DNA of 8,820 bases, taken from positions 1 through 8,820 of the forward strand of contig JAEMRJ010000097.1 of the NCBI GenBank assembly GCA_016463365.1, given 5' to 3'. The notes beneath the pieces were generated by a model, which saw only the letters and a list, made by a program, of their open reading frames with translations, ran no database searches and was not told where the DNA came from. The position numbers and the translations under genes were made by a program. Positions 1-5,609 of this stretch are shown here, in pieces (the stretch's first letter is position 1; every line of letters starts with the position of its first letter). The stretch is from Thermoleophilaceae bacterium (GTDB taxonomy: Bacteria > Actinomycetota > Thermoleophilia > Solirubrobacterales > JACPNS01).

Positions 1-51
1 TACGTCTGCACCCGCTGCATCAAGGCCGGCAAGGTCGTCAAGGCTGTCTAG
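1..51 (+). CDS. rpmB: 50S ribosomal protein L28, C-terminal end (partial)
   Basis: Only the final 17 codons are inside the window, reading YVCTRCIKAGKVVKAV and ending in TAG at 49-51. The CxxC pair (Cys3 and Cys6 of the visible part) followed by IKAGKV is typical of the tail of the short zinc-binding (C+) form of L28, a protein of the large ribosomal subunit. In that form a second CxxC lies near the N-terminus, which is outside the window. The identification rests on this short tail plus the gene context: rpmB is often found near the fakA/yloV and recG genes seen downstream. The start cannot be placed. Confidence 0.8.
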   Translation, partial: YVCTRCIKAGKVVKAV

Positions 52-208
52 CCTGACCACCCGCTGCCCCGCCTGACGCCCCGCATTCTCCCAATAACTT
101 CGCAGAACCGACCACCGTCGGCGCGTTACCTCCACAGGTGGGGGTAGGTTTCAGTTATTCACTCCGTCGGAACTGTTTCCGGCTGCACAGAAAGGTCACA
201 CTGGTCCT
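52..208 (+). promoter_or_regulatory. Gap between rpmB and the ABC operon; probable promoter region
   Basis: These 157 bases hold no gene I can support. Visible structure: a 5-bp stem with 4-base loop at 108-121 (ccgac/gtcgg), a GC-rich imperfect hairpin at about 128-149 followed by a mildly T-rich stretch, and a 5-bp perfect hairpin at 168-181 (cggaa/ttccg). The first two could help end rpmB transcription, but neither has a clear T-tract. A purine-rich AAAGG at 191-195 is a weak ribosome-binding site about 13 bases before ATG 209. A CACACT box at 197-202 lies 6 bases before that ATG and only partly fits the TANNNT -10 pattern. No -35 box is convincing. The change from a ribosomal gene to a transporter makes a promoter here likely, but that is inference. 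Confidence 0.4.
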
Positions 209-1132
209 ATGACTGCGAGCAATCAAGTCAAGACTTCCAAGATCGCGCGGATTCTCACCGTCCTCGCCCTGATCGCGGTGGTCTCGGTACTGACAGGTTG
301 CGGAAGCGACGAATCTTCCGACAACGGAGCTACTGGAACTGACGGTGCTTCGATCACCGGAACCTTCAACGAAGAGGCTGCGGCAAAGGTCCCGGCAGCG
401 ATCAAGGACGCCGGCACGCTTTCGGTCGCGATGGACGCGAGCTACGCCCCGAACGAGTTCTTCGATGAAGACGGCAAGACGATCATCGGCACTGACGCCG
501 ACCTGGCAGACGCGATCGGCACCGTGCTCGGCCTCGAGGTCGAGAAGAAAAATGCCACCTTCGACTCGATCATTCCCGGACTCGAGGCGGGCAAGTACGA
601 CATCGCGCTTTCGTCCTTCACGGACACCAAGGAACGCGAGAAGACGGTTGACATGGTCACTTATCTGACCGCCGGCACCGGCTTCTACACGAGCGCGGAC
701 AAACCGACCGAGGTGACCGGCGTCGAAGACCTCTGTGGCAAAACCGTCGCCGTCCAGAAGGGCACCGTTCAGCAGGAAGACGTCGAGGCTCAGAACGAGA
801 AGTGCGACGATCCGATTGACCTGAAGGTCTTCACCCAGCAGACCGATGTGGACCTTGCGATCTCGTCCGGTCGCGCGCAGGTCGCGATGGCCGACTCACC
901 GGTCGCAAGCTACGCGGTCAAGCAGTCCGACGGCACGCTGAAGTCAACCGGCACGGACTACGACACTGCCCCGTACGGAATCGCGATCAACAAGAAGACC
1001 GGCCTCACCCCGGCCATCCAGGCTGCGGTTCAGGTCCTGATCGACGACGGCACCTATGCCGCGATCCTGAAGAAGTGGGGCCTCGAGTCGGGTGCGATCA
1101 CCGAGTCAAAGATCAACGACGGCGTCGAGTAG
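209..1132 (+). CDS. Amino-acid ABC transporter substrate-binding lipoprotein (SBP_bac_3 family)
   Basis: This extracytoplasmic binding protein captures a ligand, probably a polar amino acid, and delivers it to the permease encoded next. The 307-residue product starts with a lipoprotein signal: basic residues Lys8-Arg14, a hydrophobic stretch 15-28, then the lipobox Leu28-Thr-Gly-Cys31. A polar Ser/Gly/Asp-rich linker (32-55) should tether the mature domain to the membrane. The bilobed family-3 fold spans about 60-300, with typical blocks LSVAMDASYAPNEF (71-84), PGLEAGKYDIALSSFTDT (123-140) with Arg143 just after it in the ligand-contact region, GKTVAVQKGT (177-186) and GRAQVAMADSPVASY (221-235). 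Cys176 and Cys199 could form a disulfide in the second lobe, as in related actinobacterial proteins. The ATG start is supported by the intact signal peptide directly after it. The ligand cannot be read from sequence; glutamate, glutamine, arginine or cystine are all possible. Confidence 0.93.
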   Translation: MTASNQVKTSKIARILTVLALIAVVSVLTGCGSDESSDNGATGTDGASITGTFNEEAAAKVPAAIKDAGTLSVAMDASYAPNEFFDEDGKTIIGTDADLADAIGTVLGLEVEKKNATFDSIIPGLEAGKYDIALSSFTDTKEREKTVDMVTYLTAGTGFYTSADKPTEVTGVEDLCGKTVAVQKGTVQQEDVEAQNEKCDDPIDLKVFTQQTDVDLAISSGRAQVAMADSPVASYAVKQSDGTLKSTGTDYDTAPYGIAINKKTGLTPAIQAAVQVLIDDGTYAAILKKWGLESGAITESKINDGVE

Positions 1133-1158
1133 GGCCCACCCTGAGTAATTACGGCAAC

Positions 1159-1214
1159 CGGCACGGCTTCCAGATCGCGTGAACGAAGAACCTCGCGCAA
1201 TCGAAGCCGTGCCG
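1159..1214 (+). repeat. 12-bp perfect inverted repeat around the permease start codon
   Basis: The arms cggcacggcttc (1159-1170) and gaagccgtgccg (1203-1214) are exact reverse complements separated by 32 bases. In mRNA they would form a strong GC-rich stem, with the permease GTG (1179-1181) and its first eight codons in the loop. No Shine-Dalgarno sequence is visible before that GTG. Stem-loops between binding-protein and permease genes are known to stabilise the upstream mRNA and lower the output of downstream genes. This position would do both, and it may explain unequal binding protein to permease levels. The function is inference; the repeat itself is read directly. Confidence 0.6.
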
Positions 1215-2096
1215 CTTCGCCACCCCTGGCGATGGGTTACCGCCGCGCTCATTGCGGTGGTCGTCGCCAACGCGATCTGGTCGATCGCGACCGAGGCACA
1301 GATCGAGTGGTCGATCATCGGGAAGTACCTCTTCTCCGAGCCGATTCTGAACGGCATGCAGATGACGTTGTTGCTCACCGCGATCGCGATGGTCATGGGG
1401 GTTCTGCTGGGAATCGTGTTCGCAGTCATGTGGCTCTCGCCAAACCCGGTTGCATCCAGTGTCGCATGGTTCTACATCTGGGTTTTCCGCGGCACGCCGG
1501 TGCTCGTACAGCTGCTTTTCTGGGGATTTCTCGGGGCGATCTATCCACATCTCTCGATCGGAGTTCCCTTCGGCGGGCCGGAGTTCTACGGAAACGAGGC
1601 GAACTATCTGATTCCACCGTTCGTAGCTGCAATCTTCGGGCTCGGGTTCAATGAGGGTGCCTACATGGCCGAGATCGTCCGCGGCGGCATCAGCTCGGTC
1701 GACGAAGGGCAGGAAGAGGCCGCGTCAGCGCTGGGAATGAGCCGGCTGATGACGATTCGACGGATCATCCTGCCGCAGGCGATGCGCGTGATCATCCCGC
1801 CGACCGGCAACGAGACGATTTCGATGCTCAAGACCACGTCGCTGGTGATTGTGATCCCGGTCTCTGACCTGCTCTACCAGGCACAGTTGATCTATGCGCG
1901 CAACTACAAGACGATCGAACTGCTGATAGTTGCGTCGCTCTGGTACCTCTTCTTCACCTCGATTCTGACGATCGTCCAGTACTACATCGAGCGCCACTAC
2001 TCGCGCGGCACCCGGCGAGACCAGCCGCCGAGCAGACTTGAGTTCTTCGTCAAGAACTTCTTCCCGCGGCGAGCGCCGCGCGACGAGGGCAGCTGA
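1179..2096 (+). CDS. Amino-acid ABC transporter permease (HisM/GlnP-type)
   Basis: This integral membrane subunit should form a homodimeric channel, since only one permease gene is present. Of the 305 residues, hydrophobic segments are visible at about 17-37, 60-86, 92-120, 144-166 and 246-268, with a weaker one near 218-232. The family marker RGTPVLVQ lies at 104-111, and the EAA loop that docks on the ATPase ([22 protein letters not shown]) spans 179-200. It is longer than the usual 220-240 residue HisM/GlnP proteins because of an extra N-terminal helix, a periplasmic insert near 120-145 and a basic tail (about 272-305, RRxxxxPSR then FFPRR). Start: GTG 1179 is the first possible start after the in-frame TAA at 1146-1148, and no good ribosome-binding site precedes it. 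It lies 46 bases after the binding-protein gene, inside the loop of the 12-bp inverted repeat. Its TGA overlaps the ATPase ATG by one base (TGATG), which implies translational coupling. Confidence 0.92.
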   Translation: MNEEPRAIEAVPLRHPWRWVTAALIAVVVANAIWSIATEAQIEWSIIGKYLFSEPILNGMQMTLLLTAIAMVMGVLLGIVFAVMWLSPNPVASSVAWFYIWVFRGTPVLVQLLFWGFLGAIYPHLSIGVPFGGPEFYGNEANYLIPPFVAAIFGLGFNEGAYMAEIVRGGISSVDEGQEEAASALGMSRLMTIRRIILPQAMRVIIPPTGNETISMLKTTSLVIVIPVSDLLYQAQLIYARNYKTIELLIVASLWYLFFTSILTIVQYYIERHYSRGTRRDQPPSRLEFFVKNFFPRRAPRDEGS

Positions 2097-2872
2097 TGGC
2101 CGATGTGAGCGCGACCCCGATGGTCGAAGCGGTCGCAGTGCACAAGCGCTTCGGGCGCAACGAAGTGCTCAAGGGCATCACGCTCAGCGTCGCGCCGGGC
2201 GAAGTGATGGTGCTGCTCGGTCCTTCCGGGTCGGGCAAGTCCACGTTCCTCCGTTGCATCAACCACCTCGAGCGGATCGATGCCGGCGAATTGAAGGTCG
2301 ACGGATCGCTCGTCGGCTACCGCGAGGCCAGAGGCAAGATCTACGAGCAGAAAGAGTCAGAGATCGCCGCAGACCGATCGCACATCGGCATGGTTTTTCA
2401 GCGGTTCAACCTCTTTCCGCACATGACCGCGATCCAGAACATCGTCGAGGCGCCGATCAAGGTCCTGCGGGTCTCCAGGAAGGAGGCCGAGCGCGACGCC
2501 CGCGCCCTGCTGGAGCAGGTCGGGCTGGCCGATCGCGCGGATGCCTACCCGAATCAGCTCTCGGGCGGCCAGCAACAGCGCGTTGCGATCGCCCGGGCTC
2601 TGGCGATGAAGCCCAAGCTGATGCTTTTCGACGAGCCCACCTCAGCGCTGGACCCGGAGCTTGTCGGCGACGTTCTGGACGTCATGCGTCAGCTGGCCCG
2701 GGACGGCATGACGATGGTCGTCGTCACCCACGAGATCGGCTTCGCACGCGAGGTCGGCGACCAGCTGGTCTTCATGGATGAGGGCGTTGTTGTCGAGAGC
2801 GGCGATCCCGCGACCGTGATCGCCAACCCGCAGCACGAGCGCACGAAGACCTTCCTCTCCAAAGTCCTCTGA
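2096..2872 (+). CDS. Amino-acid ABC transporter ATP-binding protein (HisP/GlnQ-type)
   Basis: This cytoplasmic nucleotide-binding subunit hydrolyses ATP to power the importer. All signature elements are intact in the 258-residue product: Walker [10 protein letters not shown] (42-50), Q-loop Gln102 in [13 protein letters not shown] signature LSGGQ (155-159), Walker B LMLFDE (175-180) with catalytic Glu180, D-loop SALD (183-186) and the switch His212. The insert of roughly 15-20 residues before the Q-loop (about 75-95, rich in Lys/Glu) resembles the longer HisP-type subgroup rather than the shortest GlnQ proteins, which is compatible with polar or basic amino acids but does not prove it. A GAGGG at 2085-2089 sits 6 bases before the ATG, inside the end of the permease gene. 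The start codon overlaps the permease stop codon. This is the last gene of the transporter. Confidence 0.96.
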   Translation: MADVSATPMVEAVAVHKRFGRNEVLKGITLSVAPGEVMVLLGPSGSGKSTFLRCINHLERIDAGELKVDGSLVGYREARGKIYEQKESEIAADRSHIGMVFQRFNLFPHMTAIQNIVEAPIKVLRVSRKEAERDARALLEQVGLADRADAYPNQLSGGQQQRVAIARALAMKPKLMLFDEPTSALDPELVGDVLDVMRQLARDGMTMVVVTHEIGFAREVGDQLVFMDEGVVVESGDPATVIANPQHERTKTFLSKVL

Positions 2873-2898
2873 GTGATCCGACTGCCCGGACCGCTGCG

Positions 2899-2904
2899 TA
2901 GGAT
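2899..2904 (+). promoter_or_regulatory. TAGGAT -10-like box, leaderless-type spacing to ATG 2911
   Basis: TAGGAT matches the TANNNT -10 consensus and ends 6 bases before the epimerase ATG. That is the spacing found for leaderless transcripts in actinobacteria, where transcription starts on the A of the start codon. No recognisable -35 box lies upstream. The alternative reading is that AGGAT simply acts as a weak Shine-Dalgarno sequence for read-through mRNA from the ABC genes, which end only 38 bases before the ATG. Confidence 0.4.
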
Positions 2905-2910
2905 CGGGCA

Positions 2911-3804
2911 ATGGCCAAGAAAATTCTGATCAGCGGAGCAGCCGGTTTCATCGGCACTCCGCTCACTGCTCTGCTCACAGACCGTGGTGACAGCGTCACC
3001 AGACTGACCCGCGGGCCCAGCTCCGATTCTGCGATCCACTGGGATCCGTCCGCCGGAGAACTCGACGCTACCGAGCTCGAGGGTTTCGACGCCGTGATCC
3101 ACCTGGCGGGCGAATCGATCGCTGGCCTCTGGACCAACAAGAAAAAGCAGGCGATCATGAGCAGTCGCCGCGACGGGACGAAGCTGCTTGCAGAGGCCGT
3201 CGCCGGACTGGGCGCCAAGCCGGAGTGTTTTGTCAGCTCCAGCGCAATCGGTGTCTACGGCTCGCGCGGAGATGAAGTTCTGGCAGAAGACGCGGGAGTG
3301 GGCGAGGGGTTTCTCGCCGAAGTCGTCAGCACCTGGGAGAAGGCGGCGCAGCCCGTGCGTGACGCCGGCGTGCGGCTGGTGACCCTCCGACTCGGTCTGG
3401 TCACCGCAGCGAGCGGAGGCATGATGGGCCCGATGAAGCCGGCCTTCAAGCTGGGCGTCGGCGGCAAGCTCGGGAGCGGCGAGCAGTGGTGGAGCTGGGT
3501 CACGCTTGACGACGTTGTGAACGCCTTTGTCTACGCGGTCGACCACCCCGAGCTCTCCGGCGCGTACAACGTCGCTGCGCCAAACCCGGTCACGAACGCC
3601 GAGTTCACCAAGGCACTGGGCCACGCGCTGCACCGCCCTACGTTCCTCCCGGCGCCCAAGTTCGCGCTGAAGGCGGTCGCAGGCGAGATGGCGGATGAGA
3701 TGTTGCTCGCCAGCCAGCGCGTCGACTCAACGAAGCTGGTCGACGCCGGCTTCGATTTCAGCGGCACCGAGCTGGATCCGGCGCTCGAGCAGATCTTCGC
3801 CTAG
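2911..3804 (+). CDS. TIGR01777-family NAD(P)-binding epimerase/oxidoreductase (DUF1731)
   Basis: This is a 297-residue extended short-chain-dehydrogenase-like protein, the usual length for the family that includes E. coli YfcH and the plant SulA/GC1 homologues. The N-terminal Rossmann motif GAAGFIG (Gly9, Gly12, Gly15) binds the dinucleotide. Family blocks follow: VIHLAGESI (62-70), SSRRDGTKLL (84-93), SSSAIGVYG (109-117), the STWEKAA block (140-146) and WSWVTLDDVV (194-203). The C-terminal DUF1731 domain runs from about 247 to 295 (LPAPKFALKAVAGEMADEM region). The SDR Tyr-x3-Lys pair is not evident: Tyr116 is followed by Gly-Ser-Arg-Gly. The substrate is unknown for most of the family, so none is assigned. 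Start: ATG 2911 begins right at the Rossmann strand. The gene lies 38 bases after the ABC ATPase and could be co-transcribed with it or use its own promoter (TAGGAT 2899-2904). Confidence 0.9.
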   Translation: MAKKILISGAAGFIGTPLTALLTDRGDSVTRLTRGPSSDSAIHWDPSAGELDATELEGFDAVIHLAGESIAGLWTNKKKQAIMSSRRDGTKLLAEAVAGLGAKPECFVSSSAIGVYGSRGDEVLAEDAGVGEGFLAEVVSTWEKAAQPVRDAGVRLVTLRLGLVTAASGGMMGPMKPAFKLGVGGKLGSGEQWWSWVTLDDVVNAFVYAVDHPELSGAYNVAAPNPVTNAEFTKALGHALHRPTFLPAPKFALKAVAGEMADEMLLASQRVDSTKLVDAGFDFSGTELDPALEQIFA

Positions 3805-3855
3805 CGTTGCTCAAGCGGTAAATGCTCCACAGTCGATCCCGTCGGGAGAGACTGC

Positions 3856-3872
3856 GGAGGAAATCGACCTTG
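3856..3872 (+). promoter_or_regulatory. GGAGG ribosome-binding site before an in-frame TTG (alternative FakA start)
   Basis: GGAGG at 3856-3860 is the strongest Shine-Dalgarno sequence before the FakA-like gene and lies 9 bases before TTG 3870, which is in frame with it. ATG 3876 is also in frame, at 15 bases. Use of this site would give a protein with 23 extra, proline-rich N-terminal residues (SMPVQPPMPGPVGYD and on) that are not expected from the family. It competes with GTG 3939 as the true start. Confidence 0.35.
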
Positions 3873-3902
3873 AGTATGCCGGTGCAACCACCAATGCCTG
3901 GG

Positions 3903-3920
3903 CCCGTCGGATACGACGGG
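3903..3920 (+). repeat. 7-bp perfect hairpin/palindrome before the FakA-like gene
   Basis: cccgtcg (3903-3909) and cgacggg (3914-3920) are exact reverse complements around the loop gata. No T-tract follows, so it is not a standard terminator. It lies between the -35 and -10 positions of the TAACCT box at 3926, where a regulator could bind, and directly before ATG 3921, where in RNA it would hide that start. Whether it works as DNA operator, RNA hairpin or not at all cannot be told from sequence. Confidence 0.45.
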
Positions 3921-3925
3921 ATGTG

Positions 3926-3931
3926 TAACCT
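3926..3931 (+). promoter_or_regulatory. TAACCT -10-like box, leaderless-type spacing to GTG 3939
   Basis: TAACCT fits TANNNT and ends 7 bases before GTG 3939, the start that best fits the FakA family length. The same arrangement occurs before the epimerase ATG. No -35 match is visible; the palindrome at 3903-3920 fills that area. It is suggestive because the spacing and the family-based start agree independently. Confidence 0.4.
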
Positions 3932-3938
3932 CGACCGC

Positions 3939-5609
3939 GTGCCAGACCCCTCGCTCGTCAGATTTCGCAGAGTCGTCGAATCCTCCTGTGAAGCGCTTGA
4001 AGCGCGTCGCGAAGAGATCAACGATCTGAACGTCTTTCCGGTCGCCGACGGCGACACCGGTGACAACATGGCGCGCACGCTTCGGGCCGTGCTTGACGCG
4101 CTCGACGACATGACCACGGACGGCCGTGCGATCGACGAGATTGGGCGCAACGAGATCGTCCAGGCGGTCGCCCGAGCGGCACTGCTCGGCGCACGCGGCA
4201 ACAGTGGCGTGATCCTCTCGCAGATCGTCCGTGGCCTCGCAGAGGAGTTCGCTTCGCGACCTGGCCAACGCATCGATCCGGCACTGGTTGCCTCCGCGCT
4301 CAACCGCGCGTCAGATGCGGCATACGCGTCTGTGCGCGAGCCCCAGGAAGGAACGATGTTGACGGTGATCCGCGAGATCGCCAGTCGCGTCTCGCAGATG
4401 GTCGCCCACATGGACGACGCAAGTTTCCCGCTCGACATTGACGATGACTCCCAGGACGTTTCGCTGGCCGGTCTGATCGACGGTGCCGTTTCTGCGGGGG
4501 AGACGTCGGTCGCCCGCAGCCCGGAGCTTCTTCCGCTGCTCAAAGAATCAGGCGTCGTCGACTCTGGCGGCTACGGCATGGTCGTGATCATGTCCGGCGC
4601 CCTGGCTGCACTTTCCGGTGACATCGAGGCACCGGGCCGCGTCTCGCACTACATCGCGCCCGCCAGCGGAGTGGCGGTGCGCCACCAGTCGAGCAAGTAC
4701 CAGTTCTGCACCAATTTCGCCGTGACGGGCACCGAGCTTTCGGCCGAGCACTTCCGCCCGGACCTTGAGCGCCTCGGCGACTCGGTCCTGGTCGTCGGCG
4801 ACGAGACGACGCTCCGCATCCACGTCCACACCAACGATCCCGACGAGGCGATGTCACTGTTCCAGGAGTTCGGGTCGGTCGTGGACGTCGAGCTCGAAGA
4901 CATGCACGCGATGGTCGCCGCGCGCAACGAGCGCCGCGGCGGTCAGGCCGGCGTCGTGTTTGCAGCGGAGGCCCCGCGCGGCAACTGCGGAGTCGTCGCG
5001 GTGGTCAGCGCAGGGGGGATCGCAGAACTCTTCAGCGACCTGGGCGCGACGGTCGTCGACGGCGGCGAAACGATGAACCCTTCCACCGAGGAGTTGATCG
5101 CTGCCATCGACGCCGCCCCCGAGCACGAGATAATCCTGCTGCCGAACTCAGGCAACGTGATCCTTGCTGCCGAGCGCGCAGTCGAACTGGCGGGCAAGCC
5201 GGCCGAGCTCGTGCCGACAACAAGCCAGCAGGCGGGCCTCGCAGCTGCGGTCGCGCTGAACCCGGCAAGCAACGCCGAGCTCAACGCCTCTTCGATGGCG
5301 GTCGCGGTCGCAGTTGTCCGCACCGGTGGCGTCGCCGCAGCTGCACGCGACGACGCCGACGGCCGCTTCCGCAAGGGCGATGCGGTGGGATTCATTGACG
5401 ATTCGCTCGTGGCCTGGGGCAGCGCCGGCGAGACGCTCAAGATCGTCTTTGACCAGCTCGGAGACGGCGCCGAACTTATGACCTGCATCTCCGGGGCCGA
5501 GCCACCACTCTCGCTCGATGAAGTGCGCGGACTGGCGCCCCCGGAGGCAGAGTTAGAGTTGCTCGATGGAGGGCAACCGAATTGGTGGTGGCTGATTTCA
5601 GCCGAGTGA
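3939..5609 (+). CDS. fakA: FakA/YloV-type kinase (DhaL/DAK2 domain plus DegV-like C-terminal domain)
   Basis: Homologues phosphorylate fatty acids bound to a FakB (DegV) carrier, feeding acyl-phosphate to phospholipid synthesis. Numbered from GTG 3939 (556 residues; S. aureus FakA has about 548), the DhaL nucleotide-binding domain covers about 5-225. It has NDLNVFPVADGDTGDNM (29-44) with the Mg-binding Asp37 and Asp39, GARGNSGVILSQ (84-95), REPQEGTMLTV (133-143) and SGVVDSGGYG (204-213). The middle domain holds Cys257 in KYQFCTNF and the HVHTNDP block with His295 and His297, matching the Cys/His zinc site reported for FakA. The C-terminal DegV-like domain is about 345-556 (TMNPSTEELI, ILLPNSGNVILAAE). 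The frame stays open upstream to ATG 3822; TTG 3870 with GGAGG and ATG 3921 are alternative starts. GTG 3939 is chosen for family length and the TAACCT box. The end overlaps recG by 28 bases. The symbol reflects family membership; no FakB gene is in the window and the substrate is untested. Confidence 0.88.
   Translation: MPDPSLVRFRRVVESSCEALEARREEINDLNVFPVADGDTGDNMARTLRAVLDALDDMTTDGRAIDEIGRNEIVQAVARAALLGARGNSGVILSQIVRGLAEEFASRPGQRIDPALVASALNRASDAAYASVREPQEGTMLTVIREIASRVSQMVAHMDDASFPLDIDDDSQDVSLAGLIDGAVSAGETSVARSPELLPLLKESGVVDSGGYGMVVIMSGALAALSGDIEAPGRVSHYIAPASGVAVRHQSSKYQFCTNFAVTGTELSAEHFRPDLERLGDSVLVVGDETTLRIHVHTNDPDEAMSLFQEFGSVVDVELEDMHAMVAARNERRGGQAGVVFAAEAPRGNCGVVAVVSAGGIAELFSDLGATVVDGGETMNPSTEELIAAIDAAPEHEIILLPNSGNVILAAERAVELAGKPAELVPTTSQQAGLAAAVALNPASNAELNASSMAVAVAVVRTGGVAAAARDDADGRFRKGDAVGFIDDSLVAWGSAGETLKIVFDQLGDGAELMTCISGAEPPLSLDEVRGLAPPEAELELLDGGQPNWWWLISAE
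5568..5573 (+). promoter_or_regulatory. GGAGGG ribosome-binding site for recG
   Basis: GGAGGG lies inside the end of the FakA-like gene, 8 bases before TTG 5582. This spacing decides for TTG 5582 (or GTG 5585) over the in-frame GTG 5606 that overlaps the upstream stop as GTGA. Confidence 0.6.

Noticed and set aside
128..149. Possible intrinsic terminator after rpmB
   Set aside because: The stem is imperfect (acctcc pairing with a bulged ggtaggt) and the following bases are not a real T-tract, so it is not listed as a terminator.
1145..1152. Palindrome gtaattac in the binding-protein to permease gap
   Set aside because: An 8-base palindrome alone is too short to claim as an operator, and no promoter elements surround it.
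2038..2781. Long + strand open frame of 247 codons across the ABC ATPase gene
   Set aside because: It overlaps the ATPase, whose motifs are complete, in another frame. The product is Arg/Ala/Gly-rich low-complexity, typical of a GC-rich shadow frame.
2689..3633. 314-codon minus-strand frame opposite the ATPase end and the epimerase
   Set aside because: It is antisense to two confidently identified genes, spans their intergenic gap and shows no family motif.
3758..4543. 261-codon minus-strand frame opposite the FakA-like gene start
   Set aside because: The Ser/Arg/Ala-rich composition is typical of the reverse of GC-rich coding DNA, and the + strand carries clear DhaL motifs.
5606..5608. GTG overlapping the FakA-like stop (GTGA) as the recG start
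   Set aside because: The GGAGGG at 5568-5573 is 8 bases from TTG 5582 but 32 bases from this GTG, so the upstream start is preferred, although coupling at the GTG cannot be excluded.
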